Shown here: one piece after another, positions 20,156 to 28,444 of the stretch
Layout: each line of letters opens with the position of its first letter
How positions within the stretch are numbered: position 1 is the first letter of the stretch
Source of the DNA: Bifidobacteriaceae bacterium
GTDB lineage: Bacteria; Actinomycetota; Actinomycetes; Actinomycetales; Bifidobacteriaceae
Reading direction: 5' to 3'
Length of the DNA stretch: 64,000 nucleotides
Assembly (NCBI GenBank): GCA_022651005.1
Contig: JALCQD010000001.1
Span: forward strand, 62,001 to 126,000
Position numbers and translations under genes: made by a program
Notes under the pieces: model-generated
What the model was told of the DNA's origin: nothing
Database searches by the model: none
What the model saw: only the letters and a program-made list of their open reading frames with translations

Positions 20156-21558
20156 TGCTCGGCCTTGGAGTCGCCGTCCTGATCTGAGGACGAGGACTGA
20201 GCGTCGTAGTTGTTCGATTCGGAGACCTGCGATGCAAGCTGGCCGAGGAAGTCCTTGAGACGTCCACGGTACTCGGTTTCGAACTTCTTGAGGCCGGAGA
20301 TGTTGCCCTCGATGACCTTGGTGTCTTCGTAGAGCTTTGCCTTGACCTGCTTGGAGTAGTCGTCGGCTGCAGTACGCGTCTGCTGCGAGTAGCCATCGGC
20401 ATCTGTATGAGTCTGTGCTGAATACGCATCGGCAGCATCGTGCGTCTGCTGCGCATAACCGTCAGCGTCGGCGCGGGTCTTCTTGTCATAATCCTGCGCG
20501 TCAGAACGAATCTCGGCGACATAGTTCTCGGCTTCGGAACGCTGCTGGGCAGTTTCCGTGTCCGCCTGGTTGCGAACGCGGTCTGCATACTGATCGGCGT
20601 CCGTATGGATGCGCTTCGAATATTCGTCAGCCTGCGCAACAGTCTCGTCGTGCTTGGACTGGCCTTCATTGATGAGCTGTTCACGAGTGGACTCGCCCTC
20701 GGCGAGCAGCTGTGCCTTCTGTGCCTTGCCCTTGTCCACGTACTGATCGTGGAGCTGCATTGCCAGAGCGAGCATCGCGGTGGCGCGCTCGGGTTCGGAA
20801 CTGGCATCTGCCCCGGCGCCTGCGATTTTCTTCAGGCTTCCGGTTTCTGTGGACGGCTCAACTTTGGAGAGTTGTTCTCGCAAATTTTCCTCGCGTTTCT
20901 TGGCGTCGTTGAGCTGCTCGCTCAGCGCGGTGATCTGTTCCTTGCTCTGTGCGGCCTCCTGCTGCACGCTGTCAAGGCTCTTCAACTGATTGGCAGCAGC
21001 GGCCGCCTGCTCGTTCGACTTGCCGAGCTCGTTCTGTAGCTGAGCGTTGGCGTCCTTGAGGCCGTCACGCTCCTTGGTGAGCTCCTGGAACTGAGCGTTG
21101 AGCTGATCGAACTGCCTCTTCAGAGCCTCAGCGCCATCATTACCCTTGGCCGTCTGTGCAGTGAGCTCGTCAAGCTGAGCGTTGAGCTGAGAGACCTGCG
21201 ACTTGAGCTGGTCATTCTGAGTTCCCAGCGTAGCTGCCTGCTCCTGCGCTTCCTTGAGAGCGGAATCGTCAACAGGCGTCTGCTCCTGAGCGGCCGGGGC
21301 GGCATTTTTCGCAGCCTCAAGCTGGCGCTCCAGGTCAGCGTTCTTCTCAGTCAATTCCGAAATCTTGCTATTGGCTTCCGCAGCGCCAGTGCCCAGTGCC
21401 TGCGTATTGCCGCCGCCCAAAGCGTTCGAGCTGAGAGCCTCAACAGTCTCAGTCACCTCGTCCAGGAAGTGATCGACCTCATCGAGGTCGTAGCCTTCCC
21501 TGAAACGCGTGGTGGTAAACCGATGGTTCCTGATGTCATTAGGTGTCAGCAATGCCAT
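20152..21558 (-). CDS. divIVA: DivIVA-domain polar growth protein (Wag31-like)
   Basis: A 468-residue coiled-coil protein. The N terminus MALLTPNDIRNHRF...GYDLDEVDHFLDEV is the DivIVA lipid-binding domain that senses curved membrane. In actinobacteria (Wag31) it marks the growing poles. The rest is a long helical region rich in Gln and Glu (40-215), then nine 11-residue repeats (see 20338-20634), and a short acidic tail. I chose the ATG at 21558, preceded by GGAG at a good distance; the longer reading adds 17 unrelated residues. The gene normally follows yggT; here the two are separated by the AT-rich cassette. Confidence 0.93.
   Translation of the reverse strand: MALLTPNDIRNHRFTTTRFREGYDLDEVDHFLDEVTETVEALSSNALGGGNTQALGTGAAEANSKISELTEKNADLERQLEAAKNAAPAAQEQTPVDDSALKEAQEQAATLGTQNDQLKSQVSQLNAQLDELTAQTAKGNDGAEALKRQFDQLNAQFQELTKERDGLKDANAQLQNELGKSNEQAAAAANQLKSLDSVQQEAAQSKEQITALSEQLNDAKKREENLREQLSKVEPSTETGSLKKIAGAGADASSEPERATAMLALAMQLHDQYVDKGKAQKAQLLAEGESTREQLINEGQSKHDETVAQADEYSKRIHTDADQYADRVRNQADTETAQQRSEAENYVAEIRSDAQDYDKKTRADADGYAQQTHDAADAYSAQTHTDADGYSQQTRTAADDYSKQVKAKLYEDTKVIEGNISGLKKFETEYRGRLKDFLGQLASQVSESNNYDAQSSSSDQDGDSKAEQ
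20338..20634 (-). repeat. Nine 33-base repeats encoding hendecads in DivIVA
   Basis: The translated segment is nine consecutive 11-residue units of the pattern xADxYxxxxRx (for example DADGYAQQTHD, AADAYSAQTHT, DADGYSQQTRT). The DNA is diverged between units, so this is an old protein repeat and not a slippage-prone array. An 11-residue period favours a straight or right-handed coiled coil. Confidence 0.8.
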
Positions 21559-21723
21559 AAACTTGCTCCACTTCTCAGTGCCCTGTAAGGCAAAAGAATT
21601 TATTTCCACAACGACTTTATCACGCAGCCTTCACACAACGCTGCAACGAGGCGGATTTTCACTTTCCCACTTCCTACTCGTCAGGAATCCATAAGAGAAA
21701 ACACGAAGTTTGAATTAAAAAAC

Positions 21724-21780
21724 TTGCAAATTCGCAAAAATTAATCTAGTATATTTGTTATCTTGATATAGAGATAACAA
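21724..21780 (+). promoter_or_regulatory. Promoter-like region and operator-like palindrome of the AT-rich cassette
   Basis: Just before the first cassette gene there is a perfect 9-bp inverted repeat, TTGTTATCT and AGATAACAA, with an 8-base spacer (21755-21780). Upstream lie TTGCAA (21724-21729) and TAGTAT (21747-21752) with a 17-base spacing, a plausible -35/-10 pair. The palindrome would then sit around the transcription start, where a repressor could act. The rest of the 21559-21802 divergent region shows no gene. Confidence 0.5.
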
Positions 21781-21802
21781 GAATGAAGGTTGACTTTTAC
21801 AC

Positions 21803-22678
21803 ATGGCACTTATCAAGAGACACCGACAAAAGCGAAAGGAAAAAATGACCATCAAAACGCGCCTTGCAGTTCATTCACTAGAAATTTCTAACGACACGAG
21901 TCTTGATAATATCCGACATTTTCTTAACTCATTCCGCAAAGAAACAGAGCTTTCTTTCTCTGCAGAACAGTTCCGCGAAAACGCTCCTGTTGTCCCTCTC
22001 GCCTATATTCGATCTGAGCGGCAGAATGGACTTTCTGAGATTCGACCGCAGAAATTGCACGTAATCGACGATCTTCCACAAAAATACTGGTGGAATCAGA
22101 AGACCACCCAACAACGATTATTATCGAACCGTCAACTGCCGTTTCTGCTCTTACGATACGAAGAATTCACAGCAAAAGATCATACCGAAAATTCTGGAAT
22201 AGCGCCCTTCCCGATTCCATGTTCCGCAGGGGATGTTATGAGCCTCGACTCGATCAAACATTATGGCGCTTTTCAGCAACCTAACGGCCTAAAGTCAAAT
22301 TCATTTGCCGTTATCGAGGCCGTAACAGGAATTGTTTTTCCTCTGTCACCCGGTGCTGAAATCAGAATATGTGATCGATATTTTCCACAACGAATCGAAA
22401 GCGTAAATGTTTATCCCGCCGAATGGGAGAGACGAGCGCGGCAAAGCATCAGACAGTCAAAGTACCGAACACAAAAAACGGAGCCTAAACAAGTGGAGGC
22501 GGATTGGGGCTATGGGTTTGACGAGAGCGCAGCATTGAGCAAGGTTACAGAACTAGAGCACACTCTTGAATCGCTCATTAGTGACGATGGGTCAGCCGAT
22601 TACTTAGAGGTCCAAGAGATTATTCGCAAACAAGCGGCTACCAGTGAACTCTTGGACTGCAAGAAAGGATTGGAATGA
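21803..22678 (+). CDS. Unknown protein, first gene of AT-rich cassette
   Basis: A protein of 291 residues (277 if the ATG at 21845, with AAAGGA before it, is used). I recognise no family. It has a hydrophobic-charged alternating core with strands such as FAVIEAVTGIVFPLSPG and EIRICDRYF, and a charged C-terminal helix (230-291). There is no signal peptide or membrane segment. Codon choice is AT-rich, unlike the neighbouring housekeeping genes, a sign of transfer. It overlaps the next gene by 4 bases (ATGA), so the two likely work as a pair. Confidence 0.65.
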   Translation: MALIKRHRQKRKEKMTIKTRLAVHSLEISNDTSLDNIRHFLNSFRKETELSFSAEQFRENAPVVPLAYIRSERQNGLSEIRPQKLHVIDDLPQKYWWNQKTTQQRLLSNRQLPFLLLRYEEFTAKDHTENSGIAPFPIPCSAGDVMSLDSIKHYGAFQQPNGLKSNSFAVIEAVTGIVFPLSPGAEIRICDRYFPQRIESVNVYPAEWERRARQSIRQSKYRTQKTEPKQVEADWGYGFDESAALSKVTELEHTLESLISDDGSADYLEVQEIIRKQAATSELLDCKKGLE

Positions 22679-23073
22679 ATACAGCCGTTAGGGAAAGACA
22701 AAAATCATCAAGGGTGAAAAGCACCCTGCACACGCATCACGCAAATAGAGAAAAACGATATCAGCATGAAAACGGTTTACCTCCAATTAAAATAAGAGAA
22801 AGTGACCGCGGGAAAGAACCTCACTGCGCATACGCGAACTCATCAAGGAATCCCTGCAGGATGAAAGCCACTTACTTTATCACGACAAAATCCTTCTATC
22901 TTGAAGATCCACGACTCTACACTCGCTATTACTGCTTAAAACATTACGAGGAAGAGCTTGAACAAACCGTTCAAGCTCTATCAAAAGATACTCTTTCAAA
23001 GGAAATTGATTGGTCTATACCCAGGGGGCTTTGCCCGGGCAGATTCAGATATATCAAGTTCGGAAAGATATAG
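22675..23073 (+). CDS. Small Cys/His-containing protein, unknown, coupled to previous gene
   Basis: A 132-residue basic protein of unknown function. The first 50 residues are rich in Arg, Lys and His. The remainder holds a possible metal site built from C51, C61 and the YYCLKHYEEE segment near 87. The start ATG overlaps the stop of the preceding gene by 4 bases. It could be the partner or adaptor of that protein; nothing in the sequence fixes a role. Base composition is low in GC, like the whole cassette. Confidence 0.6.
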   Translation: MNTAVRERQKSSRVKSTLHTHHANREKRYQHENGLPPIKIRESDRGKEPHCAYANSSRNPCRMKATYFITTKSFYLEDPRLYTRYYCLKHYEEELEQTVQALSKDTLSKEIDWSIPRGLCPGRFRYIKFGKI

Positions 23074-23206
23074 GCACTTGTGGTCAGGAATATTTTAGAT
23101 GAGCACCATCAGCTTATTACCGATACAAATTCGGAAGTATATCCAAATCGGAAATAGCAAAAGATAAACCAGTAAATTCGCATCAGAGAAAGGAATCCAT
23201 GAGGAT

Positions 23207-24412
23207 ATGGATATCACAGAACTCAAATCATTCACTTTTGAACCAATTCCAACCAATCCGCCCAAAACAAATATTTTTGAAATAGCCGGCTTCCCTCGTC
23301 GGGAAACTGTTTCGTCAAACGTATTTGCCTTCTTCTTTGACCCAGAAGCAACACATGGGCTAGACGACCTCTTCTTCCAGTCCCTCATTAAGGTTTTACG
23401 AAAAAAGAGTGCGGGAACAGCACTCTTCGAAAGAGCCGCTCCGGAGAATGAAGAGGTTACAGTACAGACGGAAGTCTCGGACGGAAGCGATACACAAAAT
23501 AGAATCGATATCTTACTGCAAACTCCAAGCCTCGTTATCGGCATTGAGAATAAAGTTGACGCCACGCTTTACAACGATCTCGACGATTATCTCAGGAAAG
23601 CAAAGTCGGCAAGTTTTGAGAACGGAGAGTGCGAGACTTGTATCGTTGTGCTGCACGCGTCAGACACCATAGATGTCGGATCTTACAAGACTCTGACTCT
23701 CAGAAAAAACTTTTTCTGTGTCACTTATGACGAGTTTTTCAATGAAGTACTAAAACAAATCGGTAAGAAACTTTTTGACATAGAAAAACGTAGTCTTGAT
23801 CTGCTCGAACAATTTATCGATAACTACAGTCAACGAAGGAATAATATGAAGAATAATAGTGCTAACGAACTCATTTCTCAATTCACGAATCAAGCAAATT
23901 CATTGCAAGACGCAATTGTTGCTGTAGAAAAATCAAAAGCTTTATACGTCCAAGGATGTCTCAAAAAAATAATTTCACTTCAGACCTCTTTCATAGAAAA
24001 AATTAAGGACGAAAATATTTTGGGTATAAAAGTCACCGCTGACGGAATATGGGATGCAGGACACCATATTGCCAGCAAGAATAATGAGACCCATATCAAT
24101 GAAGAGTCTGTTTATGCAGTCCAAACCTTTGATTTGACAAGACCTTCAGATTCAAAGAATCCTTTGATAATTGAATTCTTCTCTCCAATCGATCATGTTT
24201 TTTCCACAAAATCAATTCCTCTTGATTCTTTTTCTAAGATTTATATAAAGGCACATTGGGGCGGAAAGCAATGGAAGCCTGAAAACCAGATTCGAGATTA
24301 TTGGGAAGTTCCTCTCAAGAATGCATCACTCACTGACGATAATGACAAAATCATCAGTGCCCTCATCGAAGAGTATTCGGAAATCATTCAAAGCGTCTCG
24401 ACTATAAATTAA
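23207..24412 (+). CDS. PD-(D/E)XK nuclease superfamily protein (PDDEXK_4-like)
   Basis: A 401-residue protein with the hallmark order of PF14281-type nucleases. FAFFFDPEATHGLDDLFF (residues 44-61) is followed by NRIDILL with D101 and by IGIENKV with E114 and K116, then a DDYLRK helix and a strand CIVVLHAS. D101 and E114-x-K116 would form the metal site. The C-terminal half (residues 215-401) has no recognised domain and ends in a beta-rich segment with a Trp-rich KAHWGGKQWKPE. Such proteins are common in defence and mobile loci, but this one could also be a restriction-type nuclease without a methylase. The start codon has AAAGGA 12 bases upstream. Confidence 0.8.
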   Translation: MDITELKSFTFEPIPTNPPKTNIFEIAGFPRRETVSSNVFAFFFDPEATHGLDDLFFQSLIKVLRKKSAGTALFERAAPENEEVTVQTEVSDGSDTQNRIDILLQTPSLVIGIENKVDATLYNDLDDYLRKAKSASFENGECETCIVVLHASDTIDVGSYKTLTLRKNFFCVTYDEFFNEVLKQIGKKLFDIEKRSLDLLEQFIDNYSQRRNNMKNNSANELISQFTNQANSLQDAIVAVEKSKALYVQGCLKKIISLQTSFIEKIKDENILGIKVTADGIWDAGHHIASKNNETHINEESVYAVQTFDLTRPSDSKNPLIIEFFSPIDHVFSTKSIPLDSFSKIYIKAHWGGKQWKPENQIRDYWEVPLKNASLTDDNDKIISALIEEYSEIIQSVSTIN

Positions 24413-24451
24413 TCTGTAACTGTTTCTTATACTAGATGAAAGGTTGGTCTT

Positions 24452-24817
24452 ATGGAGGTAATGACTATCAAACTCGGCCCTAAAGTGTTAGACCACGATG
24501 AGACCATTCCTCGCGAGTTTTACGGATGGGATCCAGACTGCACGGAAGAGGATTCGTGGCGATCAGGTCAGGGCTGGTGGAAGATTCGTGCGGGACGCGC
24601 AATAGAGTGCGATCTTGCTGTTGTCATGAATGCTGATTGCATGATCGTCGCTGTGGCACGCATCAAGGGCTTGTGGAAAGGCGATTCACGTCACTTACTT
24701 GAGGGGGATTTGCTAAAGGGCCATAAGTGGCTTGGAAAACATGTGAAGCGTAATAACTCTCAGAATCCGATTGCCTATTTCGATCAAAAGGAATTCGAAG
24801 AAGAGATCTTGTACTAA
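24452..24817 (+). CDS. Small Trp-rich protein, last gene of the AT-rich cassette
   Basis: A 121-residue protein of unknown family. Trp residues cluster (WDPDC, SWRSGQGWWKIR). A strand pattern CDLAVVMNADCMIVAVARI leads to GLWKG and ends with NSQNPIAYF. This layout (a W-rich start, a strand asking for a value, then a conserved NP-I-x-Y/F end) resembles small beta proteins seen next to nucleases, but I cannot name the family. A -10-like TATACT lies at 24428-24433, so it may have its own promoter. It ends 23 bases before a strong hairpin. Confidence 0.6.
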   Translation: MEVMTIKLGPKVLDHDETIPREFYGWDPDCTEEDSWRSGQGWWKIRAGRAIECDLAVVMNADCMIVAVARIKGLWKGDSRHLLEGDLLKGHKWLGKHVKRNNSQNPIAYFDQKEFEEEILY

Positions 24818-24840
24818 AGACCAACCAGCACGGACTCGCA

Positions 24841-24875
24841 AATGGGGGTAAGACAGTTACTGTCTTACCCCCATT
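24841..24875. terminator. Bidirectional hairpin between cassette and yggT
   Basis: A perfect 16-bp stem (AATGGGGGTAAGACAG with its complement) and a 3-base loop. It lies between the convergent last cassette gene and yggT, 6 bases after the yggT stop. There is no long T run on either side, but the stem is very stable. Confidence 0.75.
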
Positions 24876-24881
24876 CATTAA

Positions 24882-25160
24882 CTAAATAACCGCCTGCAAA
24901 ACAATCAAAATAAAGTACAACACAATGAAGCTCACATCGAGCCTCACGGGTCCAAGCGGCAGCGATGGCACATACCGCCGCAGAAAACGCAACGGCGGCT
25001 CAGTGAGACCATAAATCACGCGAATGATGTCGTTGACCACTCCACGGGGTCTCCATCCCCGCGCCAGCACAAACACCCAGTCAACGATCATGCGCGCGAA
25101 CAGCACAGTGACATAGGCGCCGAGAATCCATCGGATGATGGAGAGAATGATGAAAAGCAT
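24882..25160 (-). CDS. yggT: YggT-family membrane protein
   Basis: A 92-residue protein with two membrane segments (residues 2-22 and 73-91). The YggT-type core between them includes the RPRGVVNDIIRVIYGLTEPPL segment in part and the conserved LTEPPLRFLRR. YggT (YlmG) proteins lie next to sepF in many Gram-positive bacteria and affect nucleoid or division placement. Order here: ftsZ, sepF, yggT. AGGAG lies 12 bases upstream of the ATG, a long spacing. Confidence 0.85.
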   Translation of the reverse strand: MLFIILSIIRWILGAYVTVLFARMIVDWVFVLARGWRPRGVVNDIIRVIYGLTEPPLRFLRRYVPSLPLGPVRLDVSFIVLYFILIVLQAVI

Positions 25161-25220
25161 CAGATGGAAAAGCTCCTTGCAAAGATTTCTAACGAAAGGT
25201 ATGAACCCTCTTTATACAAA

Positions 25221-25250
25221 AGAATTCCCTCAGTTGCCTGAGGGAATTCT
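25221..25250 (-). terminator. Terminator after sepF
   Basis: A perfect 13-bp stem (AGAATTCCCTCAG with CTGAGGGAATTCT) and a 4-base loop, followed on the minus strand by TTTTGTATAAAG. It sits between sepF and yggT, so it should reduce read-through into yggT. Confidence 0.8.
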
Positions 25251-25268
25251 GAAAGCTGAATGAACTTC

Positions 25269-25736
25269 TTAGTCTGCGAACAGATCGTGGCTCGCGGCCT
25301 GAGGATGCGTGTCCTCAATGCTGATGCTCACCTGCGCGGGGCTGAGAAGGAATACGCGCGGAGTGACACGTTCGATGGAACCTCTCAAGCCAAAGACAAC
25401 ACCCGCAGAGAAATCAACGATGCGGTATGCCACGGACTCAGAGACATCGGTGAGATTGAGAACCACCGGAACACCTTCGCGGATGGCGCGTCCGACTGCC
25501 TGTGCATCGTCGTACGACTTGGGGTGAATCGTGGTGATGCGCGACAGCTGTGCGCGGCTGAACGACGTCTTGGGACGCGTGGCAGTGCTGCTCGGTGCCG
25601 CCACAGGTGTGGCCGTGGACGCTACCGATTGATCCGTGTCAAAGGACTCCTGAGAGTCCTGCACCTGGGAATCGTCGGCCTCACTGACGTCTGCCATACC
25701 GAGGTAGGACATCGCGTTCTTGAAAACACCTGCCAT
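25269..25736 (-). CDS. sepF: Cell division protein SepF
   Basis: A 155-residue FtsZ-binding protein that anchors the Z ring to the membrane in bacteria lacking FtsA. It has an N-terminal amphipathic helix (MAGVFKNAMSYLGM), an acidic Ser/Thr-rich linker, and the C-terminal SepF domain (65-145) with HPKSYDDAQAVGRAIREG and the VVLNLTD strand. AAGGAG lies 7 bases before the ATG. It follows ftsZ by 45 bases. Confidence 0.95.
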   Translation of the reverse strand: MAGVFKNAMSYLGMADVSEADDSQVQDSQESFDTDQSVASTATPVAAPSSTATRPKTSFSRAQLSRITTIHPKSYDDAQAVGRAIREGVPVVLNLTDVSESVAYRIVDFSAGVVFGLRGSIERVTPRVFLLSPAQVSISIEDTHPQAASHDLFAD

Positions 25737-25781
25737 GATTTCTCCTTAGTCTCTTTCAGCCGTCTCGCTCAATACCATCTG

Positions 25782-27080
25782 TCAGCGCAGGAACGCCGGA
25801 ATGTCGATATCTCCCGTGGTGTCATCCTCGTCCGGATTCTGTGGCTGCTGCTGGGCAGGAGCCTGAGCCGGCGCAGCCTGAGCAGGAGCCTTCGTTTGCT
25901 GAGGAGCACTTGCCGGAGCTGCCTGAGCCGGTGCATCCTGCGTGTTGTTCAGCCGGATAGGACGAATGGGGGGAACCTGTACCTTGAGTGGTGCCGACGG
26001 CTGCTCCTCGCCTCCCTGGGGTGCACGGCCTTCCTGAGGCGTGCGATCCGTAGATGCTGCAGATTGCTGCACGTGCACGGCCTCGGACTGTGCTGCACCA
26101 GCCTGAACATTGTTGCCGGGATTCGCGTCGAAACCTGCCGCAATAACCGTGACACGCACATCGTCACCATAGGAATCGTCGAGCGTCAGACCCCAAATAA
26201 TCTGTGCCTCTGGGTGCACCGCATGCTGCACCATCTCGACGGCAGCCTGGGCCTCCTGCATGCCGAGGTCGTACGAGCCAGCGATGTTGACGAGCACGCC
26301 GTGCGCGCCCTCAATGCTCTCTTCGAGCAGCGGGGAACTAATGGCAATCTCGGCGGCCTGTGTGGCGCGGTCCTCGCCGCGTGCCGAACCGATGCCAAAG
26401 AGCGCGGTGCCAGCATCCTTGAGGATGGCGGTGACATCGTTAAAGTCAACGTGAATGTAGGAGTTGGAACTAATAAGATCCGTGACGCCCTGAATCCCAG
26501 ACAGCAGAGCACCGTCGGCAGTCTTGAATGCATCGATGATCGACATGTTGCGATCCGAGAGATCCAGCAGGCGGTCGTTCGGGATGATGATGAGTGCGTC
26601 AACCTCTTTGCGGAGGTTCTCAATACCGGAATCGGCGGAGGCGGAGCGACGCGGTCCTTCGAAGCTGAAGGGACGAGTGACCACAGCGATGGTCAACGCA
26701 CCGAGCTGACGGGCGAGGCGCGCCACGAGAGGAGCTGCGCCTGTACCGGTGCCGCCGCCCTCACCGGCGGTGACGAAGACCATGTCGGCGCCCTTGAGGG
26801 ATTCTTCGATGTCTGCCTGATGATCCTGCGCTGCCTTGGCACCCTTTTCGGGGTCGGCGCCAGCGCCCAGCCCACGGCTGGAGGAATCGGACAAGGAGAT
26901 CTTGATGTCCGCGTTGGATCTCAGGAGATCCTTTGCGTCCGTATTAACGGCGATAAACTCGACGTCCTTCAGACCTTCATCTACCATTCGGTTGAGGGCG
27001 TTTCCGCCCGCTCCGCCTACGCCGACGACCTTGATGTTGGTCTTGTCGCTGAAGTTGTCAGTCTGGGCAATCTCGCTCAC
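25782..27080 (-). CDS. ftsZ: Cell division protein FtsZ
   Basis: A 432-residue tubulin-like GTPase that forms the division ring. GGAGGNALNRM lies at about 22-32, the tubulin signature GGGTGTGAAP at about 105-114, and the T7 loop region VDFNDVTAILKDAG near 211. A long Gln/Ala/Pro-rich linker (330-415) leads to the conserved C-terminal peptide GDIDIPAFLR, which binds SepF. The start is GTG with CAGGAGT upstream. The gene is not preceded by ftsQ or mur genes but by dusB and glyS, so the division cluster is split in this lineage. Confidence 0.98.
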   Translation of the reverse strand: MSEIAQTDNFSDKTNIKVVGVGGAGGNALNRMVDEGLKDVEFIAVNTDAKDLLRSNADIKISLSDSSSRGLGAGADPEKGAKAAQDHQADIEESLKGADMVFVTAGEGGGTGTGAAPLVARLARQLGALTIAVVTRPFSFEGPRRSASADSGIENLRKEVDALIIIPNDRLLDLSDRNMSIIDAFKTADGALLSGIQGVTDLISSNSYIHVDFNDVTAILKDAGTALFGIGSARGEDRATQAAEIAISSPLLEESIEGAHGVLVNIAGSYDLGMQEAQAAVEMVQHAVHPEAQIIWGLTLDDSYGDDVRVTVIAAGFDANPGNNVQAGAAQSEAVHVQQSAASTDRTPQEGRAPQGGEEQPSAPLKVQVPPIRPIRLNNTQDAPAQAAPASAPQQTKAPAQAAPAQAPAQQQPQNPDEDDTTGDIDIPAFLR

Positions 27081-27223
27081 CGTTCACTCCTGTTCATCCA
27101 CACGTGTATCACACACTTTATCGCACTCTGCCTACGAATGTGGTTGATTCTTACATGTACGTAATTTTGTTTTTCTTCGCCGTGTCGCGGGCCTGGACCA
27201 CCGTGCCTCGCCCGCACAGCCTT

Positions 27224-28444
27224 TCAGTACGACGCGTCCATGGGATCGTCGCCGAAAAGTGCCTCTCTCTGCTCGGCTGTCGTCGTGCGGCTGTCGAGCC
27301 AGTTGTATGGCAAGTGCACCTTCTTGGCATAGCGCACGCGACCCCGCGGCTTGTCGAGCGCCTCAACTGGAAGCCGGGCGCTCATGTCGAGGTCAGCCAT
27401 CACTGCCTGAAAATCAGCGATAGTCTCCGACTCCATGAAGCGCTTACGCACGCCGCCGCCCACCGGGAAACCCTTAAGATACCACGCCACATGCTTGCGC
27501 ATATCGTGAACGGCCATATGCTCGTCGCCGTCATAAAAGTCCACCAGCAAGTGCACATGACGCAAAATTACTTCGCACACGTGCTCCAAATCCGGGTTGA
27601 CACGCTCCGAAGAACCGGCAAAGGCGTTCTTGATGTCCTCGAAAAGCCACGGCCTTCCCTGACACCCACGCCCGATCGCCACTCCGTCGCAGCCGGTCTC
27701 CGCCACCATGCGCTCGGCATCCTCTGCCGACCAGATATCGCCGTTGCCAAAAACGGGGACGCTCAGCTCCTGCTTGAGCTGTGCGATGCGTTCCCAGTCG
27801 GAATGTCCGCCGTAATATTCAGCGGTGGTGCGTGCGTGCAGCGTGACTGCCGCGGCCCCCTCTTCCTGAGCGATGTGGCCCGCTTCCAAGAAACTCTCGT
27901 GCTCGTGGTCGATGCCCACGCGAATCTTCGCCGTGACCGGAATACCCGCGGGCCCGCACACGGCGACCGTACGGCGCATGACCTCGGTGAAGAGATCCTG
28001 CTTCCATGGCAGTGCCGAACCGCCACCGCGCCTGGTGACCTTCGGAACGGGGCAGCCAAAGTTCAGATCCACATGGTCCGCCATGTGCTCGTCCACCACG
28101 ATCTTGGCGGCCTGAGCCACAATGGCCGGGTTGACGCCATAGAGCTGCAACGACCGTATTTTTTCCGAGGGCGCAAAGCGACACAGCCGCAGCGCCTTGG
28201 GGTTACGTGCGACGAGAGCTCTGGCCGTGATCATTTCAGCCACATAGAGGCCATCCGGACCATAGCTTTCGCACAGCACCCGGAAGGGCCAGTTGGTGAC
28301 GCCCGCCATGGGTGACAACACAACGGGAGTGGGAACGGTGATGGTGCCCAGTTTCACCGGGTGCAAAACAACGGAGGAAAGGCCGTTGCGGACCTCTCCC
28401 CCGTTGATGTTGTCTCGTGTGTCTGGGACTGCCGAGTTACTCAT
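27224..28444 (-). CDS. dusB: tRNA-dihydrouridine synthase DusB-type
   Basis: A 406-residue FMN enzyme reducing uridine to dihydrouridine in the tRNA D loop. The TIM barrel has [13 protein letters not shown] near residue 50, the catalytic Cys in [17 protein letters not shown] near 122, the FMN phosphate loop [18 protein letters not shown] near 250, and a C-terminal helical RNA-binding part. I chose the ATG at 28444, which overlaps the glyS stop by 8 bases (ATGAGTAA), the same arrangement as rluD on lspA. The next gene downstream is ftsZ after 143 bases. Confidence 0.93.
   Translation of the reverse strand: MSNSAVPDTRDNINGGEVRNGLSSVVLHPVKLGTITVPTPVVLSPMAGVTNWPFRVLCESYGPDGLYVAEMITARALVARNPKALRLCRFAPSEKIRSLQLYGVNPAIVAQAAKIVVDEHMADHVDLNFGCPVPKVTRRGGGSALPWKQDLFTEVMRRTVAVCGPAGIPVTAKIRVGIDHEHESFLEAGHIAQEEGAAAVTLHARTTAEYYGGHSDWERIAQLKQELSVPVFGNGDIWSAEDAERMVAETGCDGVAIGRGCQGRPWLFEDIKNAFAGSSERVNPDLEHVCEVILRHVHLLVDFYDGDEHMAVHDMRKHVAWYLKGFPVGGGVRKRFMESETIADFQAVMADLDMSARLPVEALDKPRGRVRYAKKVHLPYNWLDSRTTTAEQREALFGDDPMDASY

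Noticed and set aside
25260-27164. 634-codon plus-strand open frame
   Set aside because: Antisense to sepF and ftsZ, Arg/Cys/Leu-rich, without any family motif; a shadow of two certain genes.
27104-28315. 403-codon plus-strand open frame
   Set aside because: Antisense to dusB; no Shine-Dalgarno or domain.
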